A DNA stretch of 11,080 nt. Source: an uncultured beta proteobacterium (lineage in GTDB: Bacteria; Pseudomonadota; Gammaproteobacteria; Burkholderiales; Rhodocyclaceae). Location of the stretch: positions 1 to 11,080 of the forward strand of contig CAIWVX010000051.1 of the NCBI GenBank assembly GCA_903916205.1, written 5' to 3'. This document shows, in pieces, positions 1-6,154 of the stretch. Within the stretch, counting starts at the first letter, position 1; every line of letters begins with the position of its first letter. The position numbers and the translations under genes are program-made. Below the pieces are notes generated by a model. That model saw only the letters and a list, made by a program, of their open reading frames with translations, made no database searches and was not told the DNA's origin.

Positions 1-58
1 CGCCTGTACTGGCCTGGGTGATCACGGCGGAATTTGCGCCTACATTACTGATGCTCAT
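1..58 (-). CDS. Partial N-terminus of a small protein, probably motility-associated (YjfB-like)
   Basis: Leftward gene cut by the window edge; only about 19 codons are visible (MSISNVGANSAVITQASTG). A Shine-Dalgarno sequence AAGGAG (minus strand, 70-65) sits 6 nt before the ATG at 58-56. The adjacent ATG at 61-59 would leave only 3 nt, so the second ATG is preferred. A FliA-like promoter lies about 40 bp upstream, which points to a flagellar or chemotaxis regulon gene. From memory, the short Ser/Ala/Gln-rich N-terminus resembles the small 'putative motility protein' (YjfB-like) family of betaproteobacteria. The gene start is well supported. The family is an inference from few residues plus the promoter. 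Confidence 0.55.
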   Translation of the reverse strand, partial: MSISNVGANSAVITQASTG

Positions 59-100
59 CATAAACTCCTTGTCAATTGAACTATTTCAACGTGTTTACAC

Positions 101-127
101 TTATCGTCAGAATTCAGCAGAACTTGA
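101..127 (-). promoter_or_regulatory. FliA (sigma-28) type flagellar promoter
   Basis: On the minus strand, TCAAGTTC (127-120) is followed by an 11-bp spacer and GACGATAA (108-101). The known sigma-28 consensus is TAAAGTTT-N11-GCCGATAA. The match is 6/8 and 7/8 with exactly the standard spacing. Transcription would start near 94 and give a leader of roughly 35 nt before the ATG at 58. This supports the leftward partial gene belonging to the late flagellar regulon. Confidence 0.65.
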
Positions 128-435
128 GTTTGGAGCGGTTAAACCTAAAAACTCAGGACGGTGTGCAATCTGCTTGAAACTCAGGCAGGCTAATGGATTC
201 GTCACTATCATGGGGGGCACCCGATGGGTGAGTCGAAATTGAATCTGTCGAAGTGCGAAGAAATGCTTTTGTAGTGTGCCGGAGTGCAGACGATGGTAGG
301 TCGCGTACGTGACAATCGTTTTTAGGCTTCTTTTTCGCAGCATAAATTAGAGGAGAGTTAATTAGCGCAGGAGCGCAAATTGGAGACCACGTTTTTTTGT
401 TAAAGTACTAAGGTCACTCATCTTTCGCGGAGCAC
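128..435. other. Intergenic region without a recognisable gene
   Basis: About 300 bp between the leftward motility-like gene's promoter and the cytochrome promoter. The short open frames here have no plausible ribosome-binding site or recognisable protein. Two small structures are visible: a 5-bp hairpin at 218-230 (CACCC/GGGTG, 3-nt loop) and a larger imperfect hairpin at 360-381 (AATTAGCGC, loop AGGA, GCGCAAATT; 8 of 9 pairs). A run of seven T lies about 11 nt after the second, at 392-398, too far for a standard intrinsic terminator. No riboswitch or tRNA is recognised. Confidence 0.5.
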
Positions 436-465
436 TTGAGATTTACTTACAAAGTAACCTATGAT
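436..465 (+). promoter_or_regulatory. Sigma-70-type promoter of the cytochrome c gene, with internal palindrome
   Basis: TTGAGA (436-441, 5/6 to the -35 consensus) and TATGAT (460-465, 5/6 to the -10 consensus) are separated by 18 bp. Transcription would start near 472, about 34 nt before the cytochrome ATG. The spacer contains a perfect inverted repeat TTACTT-ACA-AAGTAA (443-457). A protein bound there would cover the polymerase site, so it is a candidate operator. It does not match the FNR/Anr box (TTGAT-N4-ATCAA). Confidence 0.6.
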
Positions 466-505
466 TAGGTGCTTTTCACCCTTCTTAAATTAAAGGATTA
501 AATGT

Positions 506-847
506 ATGAAAATCACGCGCTTTTCCCTGCTGATAATAGCTGGCTTTTTTTCCGCTGGTGCGGCTCAAGCTGACGAAGCCTTGGCCAAAGCCAAGGGTTG
601 CCTAGCCTGCCACACATCGGATACCAAACTGATTGGCCCGGCCTACAAGGATGTCGCCAAGAAATATGCGGGACAAAAAGACGCCGCAACAAAAATTGCC
701 CAAACGATCATCAAGGGCACACCGGCTCCGGGCGGAATGGGCTGGCAAAAAGAAGGTAAAGCCTCACTGGCCTTCATGCCGCCGAATGCCGCCGTTAAAC
801 CCGACGAAGCTGCCAAATTGGCAAAATGGATTGTCGGTCTTAAGTAA
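506..847 (+). CDS. Periplasmic class I cytochrome c (c551/c552 type)
   Basis: A 113-residue small soluble electron carrier of the periplasm, of the kind that shuttles electrons between the bc1 complex and terminal reductases or oxidases. A Sec signal peptide covers residues 1-22 (cleavage after AQA), leaving a mature protein of about 91 residues, typical of the c551/c552 (c8) group. The haem-binding motif CLACH is at 32-36, with His36 as proximal ligand. The sixth ligand is probably Met91 in FMPPNA, preceded by a Gly/Pro-rich loop (71-79). The ribosome-binding site AAAGGA (492-497) sits 8 nt before the ATG at 506; the nearby ATG at 502-504 is out of frame. The gene appears monocistronic, with its own promoter and a strong stem-loop downstream. 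No nitrite reductase or oxidase gene is adjacent, so the redox partner is unknown. Confidence 0.93.
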   Translation: MKITRFSLLIIAGFFSAGAAQADEALAKAKGCLACHTSDTKLIGPAYKDVAKKYAGQKDAATKIAQTIIKGTPAPGGMGWQKEGKASLAFMPPNAAVKPDEAAKLAKWIVGLK

Positions 848-856
848 AGTGGGAGT

Positions 857-900
857 GTCCAGCTATTTACGCAGTTGGCTATTTACGCAGTTGGCTGGAC
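857..900. repeat. 16-bp tandem duplication inside an inverted repeat
   Basis: GCTATTTACGCAGTTG occurs twice in tandem (862-877 and 878-893), followed by a partial third copy GCT. The block is bracketed by perfect 7-bp inverted arms GTCCAGC (857-863) and GCTGGAC (894-900). Removing one unit leaves the same arms around a 14-nt loop, so the present form looks like a slippage duplication of a simple stem-loop. It lies 10 bp after the cytochrome stop codon. Confidence 0.75.
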
Positions 901-932
901 AAGCCGCTCAACTTAACAGCATCATTAGGTAT

Positions 933-960
933 CCCCCGGCAAAGCCGGGGGCTTTAGTTT
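933..960 (+). terminator. GC-rich stem-loop, intrinsic terminator of the cytochrome gene and probable IS200 end hairpin
   Basis: CCCCCGGC (933-940), loop AAA, GCCGGGGG (944-951): a perfect 8-bp GC stem followed by CTTTAGTTT. On the plus strand it can act as a Rho-independent terminator 85 bp after the cytochrome stop codon, though the T tract is interrupted. Its position about 60 bp beyond the TnpA stop codon also fits the right-end hairpin of the IS200 remnant. Confidence 0.7.
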
Positions 961-1009
961 GTGAGCTACTCAAAGCGGCCCCGATTCTTTGTCCACCCAA
1001 GGTGGCCGC

Positions 1010-1198
1010 TCAGCGCCACAGGTTCATTTGATCCGATCGCTTGTCCTCTTGCTCCTGCTTCCTGATGTACTCCCGTATTACCCTTGATCCTAACCTACCG
1101 TCGAAACAAAGTACCCTCTTGCCCAGAAGTGCTGCCCCACGAAATTGCGCTTTTTCTCCCCCACACACTCGGGCCAGATCAATCGCGCTCTTTCCTTT
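1010..1198 (-). pseudogene. tnpA: IS200/IS605-family transposase TnpA, C-terminal fragment with two frameshifts
   Basis: Three consecutive blocks, each in the right order for the C-terminal half of an IS200-type Y1 transposase, lie in two alternating frames. Block 1 (1198-1160) reads KGKSAIDLARVCG. Block 2 (1158-1093) reads EKKRNFVGQHFWARGYF then VSTVG and ends at an in-frame TAG (1092-1090). Block 3 (1081-1013) reads VIREYIRKQEQEDKRSDQ then MNLWR, with a TGA stop at 1012-1010. The first shift lies in a run of five G (1158-1162); the second is near 1081-1084. The N-terminal half, which would hold the HUH motif, is absent and replaced by unrelated SNF2 sequence. The family call rests on the remembered HFWARGYFVSTVG and REYIRxQE signatures, which are strong. 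Confidence 0.82.
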
Positions 1199-1338
1199 GC
1201 CAGCGACGACGAGTTTGTAGTTGAAGACTTTCTTGGTCTGACCCAGACGATGAGCGCGGTCGGTGTCTAGTTTGCAACAGCCGGATTCGACTACGGGTCG
1301 TAGTGGATGACGGTATCGGCGGCGATCAGATCGAGCAT
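1199..1338 (-). pseudogene. SNF2-family helicase fragment (motifs V-VI), decayed
   Basis: From 1338 leftward one frame reads MLDLIAADTVIHYDP, then TAG (1293-1291), SNPAVAN and a second TAG (1269-1267). After a one-base shift it continues as TDRAHRLGQTKKVFNYKLV, then VAG, ending at 1199. This is the helicase C-terminal signature of SNF2/RapA-like DNA translocases, typically GLNLTAADTVIHYDPWWNP followed by a DRAHRxGQ block. DRAHRLGQ is motif VI with the arginine finger. The two Trp codons after DP have become TAG and TCG. The fragment runs straight into IS200 TnpA sequence at 1198. Nothing of the ATPase N-terminal domain is visible in the window. It was probably once part of a restriction- or repair-associated helicase gene, but the source cannot be told. 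Confidence 0.78.
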
Positions 1339-1444
1339 TGATCTGAATTACGAGAAGAGCAGGATGCATCAAAAGGTACTGGAGCCGATGCCCCCGGATG
1401 AGTGCTGAAACGTTCGCCCCGTTTTGGTGGGCGTGACTGAGTGA

Positions 1445-2878
1445 CTACGGCTTGCTATCGCGCCAATCACCACCCAAAGCCTTGAGCAGTGCCGCGCTGG
1501 CGAGTAGGCGACGGGCTGAAATATCGAGCGTACTGCGGTCGGCACTCAGCGAGGCGGCCTGGGCGATGACGACATTGAGATAACTCACCATGCCCGATTG
1601 ATACTGATTTTGCGTGAGTCGCAGCGACTCGGCGGCAAACTGCGCTGCTTCGCGCTGGATTGCGGCTTCTTCAGCCAGAATGCGTAGCGCCGCGAGATTG
1701 TCTTCAACATCTTGAAACGCCGTTAGGACGGCTTGTCGATAGGTGGCAACGCTCTTGTCGTAGATGGCGACGGCCTGGTCTTTTTGCGCTGAACGCGCTC
1801 CGGCATCAAACACGGTCAAGGCCAACGCCGGCCCGACTGACCAGAAACGGTTTGGCAAAGTCATCAACTGCGATAGGCTGGTTCCTTGATAACCGCCGCT
1901 GGTATTTAAGATCAGCGACGGAAAAAACGCCGCCTGTGCCACCCCGATCAGGGCGTTTGCCGAGGCTGCACGGCGCTCGGCGGCGGCCACATCGGGACGC
2001 CGTTCGAGCAACGCTGAAGGCAGGGCCACCGGAATCTGCGGTAACTCAGGCAAAGCCCCGGTGGGCGCTAGAGAGAAATCGGCAGGTGCCTTGCCGAGTA
2101 AGGCGGCAATGGCATGTTCGTACTGCGCACGCAACACGCCGAGGTCAATCGCTTGCGCCTGGGTGGTCTTTAATTGCGCCTCGGCTTGCGCCACATCAAT
2201 TCGTCCGGCCACCCCCGCGTCATAGCGATGGCGGGTTATTTCGAGCGTGCGTTCATACGCGGCAATGGTCTGCTCAAGTAGACGTCGTTGTGCTTCATTG
2301 GCACGCAGTTGCATGTAGGTCTGCACCAGCGTGCCTTGAGCGCTTAACAAGGCCGCTTGTAAATCACTGGCACTGGCTTGGGCGGCTGCCGTATTGGCTT
2401 CGACGTTACGACGGATGCGGCCCCAGACATCCGTTTCCCAACTGGCCCCGAGGGTCAGGCGGTCGGTGTTGCGGATCGGTGCGCCGGGAGTCACGGTACT
2501 GCTGCCCGTTGAGCTTGAAGAAGCGCTGACACCCTGCGCACGGTTGGCGGAAAAATTGCTGGTGAGCGTCGGGAAATAGGCCGCCCGCGCCACACCGAGT
2601 ACCCCGATGGCCTGACGATATTGGGCTTCGGCGGCACGCACGTTTTGGTTGGAAATCTCGATCTGCTCGACCAGCGCATTCAGTTGCGCATCGCCGTAAC
2701 GCTCCCACCATTTTCCGCGCGGCGCTTCATCCTTGGGTTCGGCGATTTTCCAGCCCGGCACTTCCTTGAACTGGGCCGGGGTGACAAGCTCGGGGCGCTG
2801 GTAATCAGGGCCGACGGCGCATCCGCTCAGCGCTGAAATCAGGCATGTCAGGGCTAGACGGTGGTGGGTTGGGTTCAT
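1445..2878 (-). CDS. RND efflux outer-membrane factor, NodT/OprM-family lipoprotein (OpmB-like)
   Basis: A 477-residue outer-membrane channel, the exit duct of the tripartite pump encoded just upstream. The N-terminus is a lipoprotein signal peptide with lipobox LSGC and lipidated Cys20, followed by AVGPDYQRPE, a hallmark of the NodT family. Two outer-membrane-efflux repeats follow (roughly 60-255 and 280-465), rich in Ala/Gln and predicted as long helices of the trimeric alpha-barrel. The length is normal. The open frame extends to a TTG at 2884, but the ATG at 2878 is chosen because GGAA lies 6 nt before it, whereas the TTG has almost no spacing. The gap to mdtC is 19 bp, so the gene is probably the last of the operon. 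The same order occurs in Pseudomonas muxABC-opmB. Confidence 0.93.
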   Translation of the reverse strand: MNPTHHRLALTCLISALSGCAVGPDYQRPELVTPAQFKEVPGWKIAEPKDEAPRGKWWERYGDAQLNALVEQIEISNQNVRAAEAQYRQAIGVLGVARAAYFPTLTSNFSANRAQGVSASSSSTGSSTVTPGAPIRNTDRLTLGASWETDVWGRIRRNVEANTAAAQASASDLQAALLSAQGTLVQTYMQLRANEAQRRLLEQTIAAYERTLEITRHRYDAGVAGRIDVAQAEAQLKTTQAQAIDLGVLRAQYEHAIAALLGKAPADFSLAPTGALPELPQIPVALPSALLERRPDVAAAERRAASANALIGVAQAAFFPSLILNTSGGYQGTSLSQLMTLPNRFWSVGPALALTVFDAGARSAQKDQAVAIYDKSVATYRQAVLTAFQDVEDNLAALRILAEEAAIQREAAQFAAESLRLTQNQYQSGMVSYLNVVIAQAASLSADRSTLDISARRLLASAALLKALGGDWRDSKP

Positions 2879-2897
2879 TGGCAATTCCGTTTCATGG

Positions 2898-5800
2898 TCA
2901 TGGCAAGGCGCTCACTTCAGTCGTTTGCGGCGGTTGCGGATTTCGTTTCTCACGCTGCCGCTGTCGCCACAAACGCAAGCGATCCAGATAAAGATACACC
3001 ACCGGCGTGGTGTAGAGCGTCAACAACTGGCTGAGGATCAGGCCACCGACAATCGAGATCCCCAGCGGCTGGCGCAACTCGGCCCCGTCGCCGCTGCCTA
3101 GCGCCAGAGGCAAGGCACCGAACAGGGCGGCCATCGTGGTCATCATAATCGGGCGGAAGCGCAACAGGCAGGCTTCACGAATCGCCTCGTGTGGCCCCAG
3201 ACCGCGTTGTCGCTGCGCCAGCAAGGCGAAGTCGATCATCATGATGGCGTTTTTCTTGACGATGCCGATCAGCAAAATCACGCCGATCAGGGCGATGATG
3301 CTGAAGTCGGTCTGGCACACCAGTAAGGCCAGAATCGCGCCAACGCCCGCTGAAGGCAGCGTCGACAAAATGGTTATCGGATGAACCAGACTCTCGTAGA
3401 GCATCCCGAGCACGATATAGACGGCGAGCAATGCCGCCAGAATCAGGATCGGCTGGTTGTCCAACGAAGCTTGGAAGACCTTGGCGGTGCCTTGAAAACT
3501 GCCCTGCACCGTGGTTGGTACGCCGATCTGCTGCATGGCCGAATTGATTGCGCGGGTAGCTTCGGACAAGGCCACACCGACCGGCAGGTTGAACGAAATG
3601 GTCGACGCTGCAAACTGCCCCTGATGGTTGACGGCCAGCGGTGTGGCGGTGGTTTCCCAGCGGGCGAATGCCGACAGCGGAATTTGCGTCGGCACGCCGT
3701 TCGTCCCGGCCCCGATGACAAAGACTTCCTTGAGATTTTCTGGGCTTTGCCAATATTCGGGCGCGGCTTCCATGATCACGCGATACTGGTTGAGCGGATG
3801 GTAGATGGTCGACACTTGACGTTGCCCAAAAAGATCGTTGAGCGTGGCGTTGATCAGGCGCTGATTCAGCCCGAGCCGGGCGACGGCGTCGCGGTCGACG
3901 ACCAGCGAGGTTTGCAAGCCTTTATCCTGCTGGTCGGTATTAACGTCGGTGAGTTGCTTGAGCTGGCTCAACGCCTGACGAATCGGCGGCTCCCAGTCTC
4001 TGAGTTCATCAATGGTGTTGGCTTGCAAAGTAAACTGGTATTGGGCATTGGCCGAGCGCCCGCCAACGCGAATATCCTGAACCGGTTGCAGGAAGAGGTT
4101 AGCCCCCGGCACATGCGCGAGTTTGCCACGCAAGCGGGCAATGACTTTGTCGACCGAAAGAACGCGCTCAGACAACGGTTTTAAGGCCACAAATATAAAG
4201 CCGGAGTTACGCTGGCCGCCGCCGGTAAAACCAATGACGCTTTCGACGTCCGGGTCTTGGCGCACGATCTCGACAAAGGCACTGAGCTTGTCGCGCATGG
4301 ACTGAAAGGAAATGCTCTGATCGGCCTGAATGCTACCGGATAGGCGTCCGGTATCCTGCTGCGGGAAAAAGCCTTTGGGGACGATGCTGTAGAGATAGAT
4401 ATTCAATCCCACCGTGCACAGCAGCACCGCCAGCATGATCCGGCCATGCGCCAGCGCCCAGTCGAGCGAACGGCGATAACCATTGAGCATGGCCGCAAAA
4501 CTGCGTTCGCTGAGTTGTTGCAAACGCCCCGGTTTCTCGTCTGAACGCTTGCGCAGCAAACGTGCGCACATCATCGGCGTGGTCGTCAGTGAAACCAACA
4601 GCGAGATCAAAATGGCCGCCGAAAGGGTGATGGCAAATTCACGGAACAGCCGCCCGACAATACCGCCCATCAGCAAAATGGGCAGGAATACGGCGATCAG
4701 CGAAAAACTCATCGAAAGCACGGTAAAACCCACCTCGCGTGCGCCCTGCATTGCGGCGGCAAAAGGCGCCATGCCGTCTTCGATGTGGCGGGACGTATTT
4801 TCCAACACAACTACGGCATCATCGACGACGAAACCGGTGGCGATGGTCAGCGCCATCAGCGACAGATTATTCAGGCTGTAACCCGCCAGATACATGACGC
4901 CAAACGTGCCGATCAGCGACACCGGCACCGCCACAATCGGCACCAAGGCGGCACGCGCGTTGCGCAGGAAGAGGAAAACCACCATCACCACCAGCGCCAC
5001 CGAGATCAACAAAGTACGTTCGACTTCGCGCAACGAAGCGCGGATGGTCGGGGTGCGATCCATCACCAGATTGAGGTTGATAGCCGCCGGGATTGAAGCG
5101 CGTAATTGCGGCAGCAAGGCTTTGACCAGATCGACCGTTTCAATGATATTGGCCCCCGGCTGACGGTTAAGGATCAGCATCACCGCCGGTTTGCCGTTAT
5201 GCAATCCGGCATTGCGCACGTCCTGCACCGAGTCTTCGACGCGGGCCACATCGCCGAGACGCACGGCCGCGCCATTGCGCCAAGCGACGATCAGCGGAAT
5301 ATAGTCGGCGGCCTTCATGGCTTGATCGTTGGCGAGAATCTGCCAGTGCCGCTCGCCTTCTTCCAGCGAACCTTTGGGACGGTTAGCGTTGGTTCCGACG
5401 ATGGCCGTGCGCACCTCTTCGGCACCGATCCCGGCTCGCGACAGCGCCCCCGGATTGAGTTCGACGCGCACCGCCGGCAACGAACTGCCGCCGACGCTGA
5501 CTTGCCCAACACCTTTGACCTGGGCAATTTTTTGCGCCAGCAGCGTCGAAGCGGCGTCGTACATCTGTCCGCGTGTCATCGAATCGGAGGTCAGCGAGAG
5601 AATCATAATCGGCGCGTCGGCCGGATTGACCTTGCGGTAAGTCGGATTGCTCGGCATCCCGGTCGGTAGCAGATTACGTGCGGCATTCAGCGCCGCCTGT
5701 ACATCCCGCGCTGCGCCGTTGATGTCACGATCAAGGTCAAATTGCAGGGTAATTCGCGTCGAACCGAGCGAACTGCTGGAGGTGATCTCGGTGACGCCGG

Positions 5801-6023
5801 CAATCACCCCGAGTGAACGCTCAAGCGGAGTCGCTACGGTGGCGGCCATAGTTTCCGGGCTGGCTCCGGGCAGCGAAGCCTGGATTGAAATAGTCGGAAA
5901 ATCCACCTGCGGCAACGGCGATACCGGCAACAACCTGAAAGCCACCGCACCGAGCAGGGTAATGCCTAGCGTAAGCAGGGTTGTGGCGACCGGGCGACGG
6001 ATGAAAATGGCCGAGAAGTTCAT
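2898..6023 (-). CDS. mdtC: RND multidrug efflux permease, MdtC/MuxC type
   Basis: A 1041-residue inner-membrane proton/drug antiporter subunit of the HAE1 RND family, full length. The start [14 protein letters not shown] and the downstream PLPQVDFP block closely match E. coli MdtC. Twelve transmembrane segments are expected: one near 12-30, a cluster around 337-490, one near 530-548, and a second cluster around 857-1010. Two large periplasmic loops carry the porter and docking domains. The proton-relay residues are present: Asp401-Asp402 in GFVVDDAVV (AcrB Asp407/408) and Lys924 in IVKKNAIMM (AcrB Lys940). In E. coli, MdtB and MdtC form a mixed B2C trimer exporting bile salts, novobiocin and similar compounds; substrates here are unknown. 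The ribosome-binding site is weak (only GAGG about 15 nt upstream), and a palindromic repeat fills the gap to mdtB. Confidence 0.96.
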   Translation of the reverse strand: MNFSAIFIRRPVATTLLTLGITLLGAVAFRLLPVSPLPQVDFPTISIQASLPGASPETMAATVATPLERSLGVIAGVTEITSSSSLGSTRITLQFDLDRDINGAARDVQAALNAARNLLPTGMPSNPTYRKVNPADAPIMILSLTSDSMTRGQMYDAASTLLAQKIAQVKGVGQVSVGGSSLPAVRVELNPGALSRAGIGAEEVRTAIVGTNANRPKGSLEEGERHWQILANDQAMKAADYIPLIVAWRNGAAVRLGDVARVEDSVQDVRNAGLHNGKPAVMLILNRQPGANIIETVDLVKALLPQLRASIPAAINLNLVMDRTPTIRASLREVERTLLISVALVVMVVFLFLRNARAALVPIVAVPVSLIGTFGVMYLAGYSLNNLSLMALTIATGFVVDDAVVVLENTSRHIEDGMAPFAAAMQGAREVGFTVLSMSFSLIAVFLPILLMGGIVGRLFREFAITLSAAILISLLVSLTTTPMMCARLLRKRSDEKPGRLQQLSERSFAAMLNGYRRSLDWALAHGRIMLAVLLCTVGLNIYLYSIVPKGFFPQQDTGRLSGSIQADQSISFQSMRDKLSAFVEIVRQDPDVESVIGFTGGGQRNSGFIFVALKPLSERVLSVDKVIARLRGKLAHVPGANLFLQPVQDIRVGGRSANAQYQFTLQANTIDELRDWEPPIRQALSQLKQLTDVNTDQQDKGLQTSLVVDRDAVARLGLNQRLINATLNDLFGQRQVSTIYHPLNQYRVIMEAAPEYWQSPENLKEVFVIGAGTNGVPTQIPLSAFARWETTATPLAVNHQGQFAASTISFNLPVGVALSEATRAINSAMQQIGVPTTVQGSFQGTAKVFQASLDNQPILILAALLAVYIVLGMLYESLVHPITILSTLPSAGVGAILALLVCQTDFSIIALIGVILLIGIVKKNAIMMIDFALLAQRQRGLGPHEAIREACLLRFRPIMMTTMAALFGALPLALGSGDGAELRQPLGISIVGGLILSQLLTLYTTPVVYLYLDRLRLWRQRQREKRNPQPPQTTEVSALP

Positions 6024-6043
6024 GGAGAAAGTCTTTAACCTCT

Positions 6044-6132
6044 ACCACAGAAGCGCAGAGGCACAGAGATACACAGAGAAACCCGAAAGAGAAAACTTTT
6101 TCCTCGGTGTTTTCTCTGTGCCTCTATGGTGG
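6044..6132. repeat. Imperfect palindromic intergenic repeat between mdtB and mdtC
   Basis: Perfect 13-bp arms AGAGGCACAGAGA (6057-6069) and TCTCTGTGCCTCT (6113-6125), with inner arms ACACAGAG (6071-6078) and CTCGGTGT (6103-6110) pairing at 7 of 8, and partly paired outer arms (CCAC at 6045-6048, GGTGG at 6128-6132). The sequence resembles the 'cacagagaacacagag' dispersed intergenic repeats I recall from many proteobacterial genomes. It fills most of the 131-bp gap, the largest within this operon, and in the mRNA would fold into a long stem-loop just before the weak mdtC ribosome-binding site. Confidence 0.75.
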
Positions 6133-6154
6133 GTTTTCGATGTTTTCATCATGA

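Larger units (their letters stand above)
931..1198 (-). mobile_element. Degenerate right-hand part of an IS200/IS605-family element
   Basis: Contains the C-terminal half of a TnpA gene (minus strand) followed by about 60 bp of structured non-coding DNA: an inverted repeat AGCGGCC (974-980)/GGCCGCT (1004-1010), a small hairpin CCACC/GGTGG (993-1005), and the GC stem-loop at 933-951. IS200/IS605 elements carry subterminal hairpins recognised by TnpA, so this is the expected layout of a right end. The left end and the N-terminal half of tnpA are missing, so the element is dead. The outer boundary (about 925-931) is estimated. Confidence 0.6.

Noticed and set aside
205..290. Possible cyclic-di-GMP or other riboswitch near the G-rich stretch.
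   Set aside because: The conserved GEMM core elements are not found, and the only stem is 5 bp.
633..1031. Plus-strand open frame of 132 codons overlapping the cytochrome gene.
   Set aside because: It lies in another frame of the cytochrome gene, runs through the repeat and terminator, and has no ribosome-binding site.
1326..1346. Inverted repeat TCAGATC/GATCTGA at the left edge of the SNF2 fragment as a possible element end.
   Set aside because: Part of it overlaps the helicase-like coding remnant and no second copy or target duplication is visible, so a mobile-element end cannot be supported.
1010..1372. A 120-codon leftward open frame that could be called a hypothetical protein.
   Set aside because: Its middle and ends are out-of-frame or fused remnants of a SNF2 helicase and an IS200 transposase; no single coherent protein is encoded.
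1415..1433. Hairpin CGCCC/GGGCG downstream of the outer-membrane factor gene as operon terminator.
   Set aside because: The stem is only 5 bp with a 9-nt loop, and on the minus strand it is followed by AACGTTTC, not a T tract.
1660..2529. 289-codon plus-strand open frame.
   Set aside because: It is antisense to the outer-membrane factor gene, rich in Arg/Pro/Trp as expected for an antisense frame, and matches no family I know.
3381..4184. 267-codon plus-strand open frame antisense to mdtC.
   Set aside because: A long stop-free antisense frame is expected opposite a GC-rich gene; no start signal or recognisable domain.
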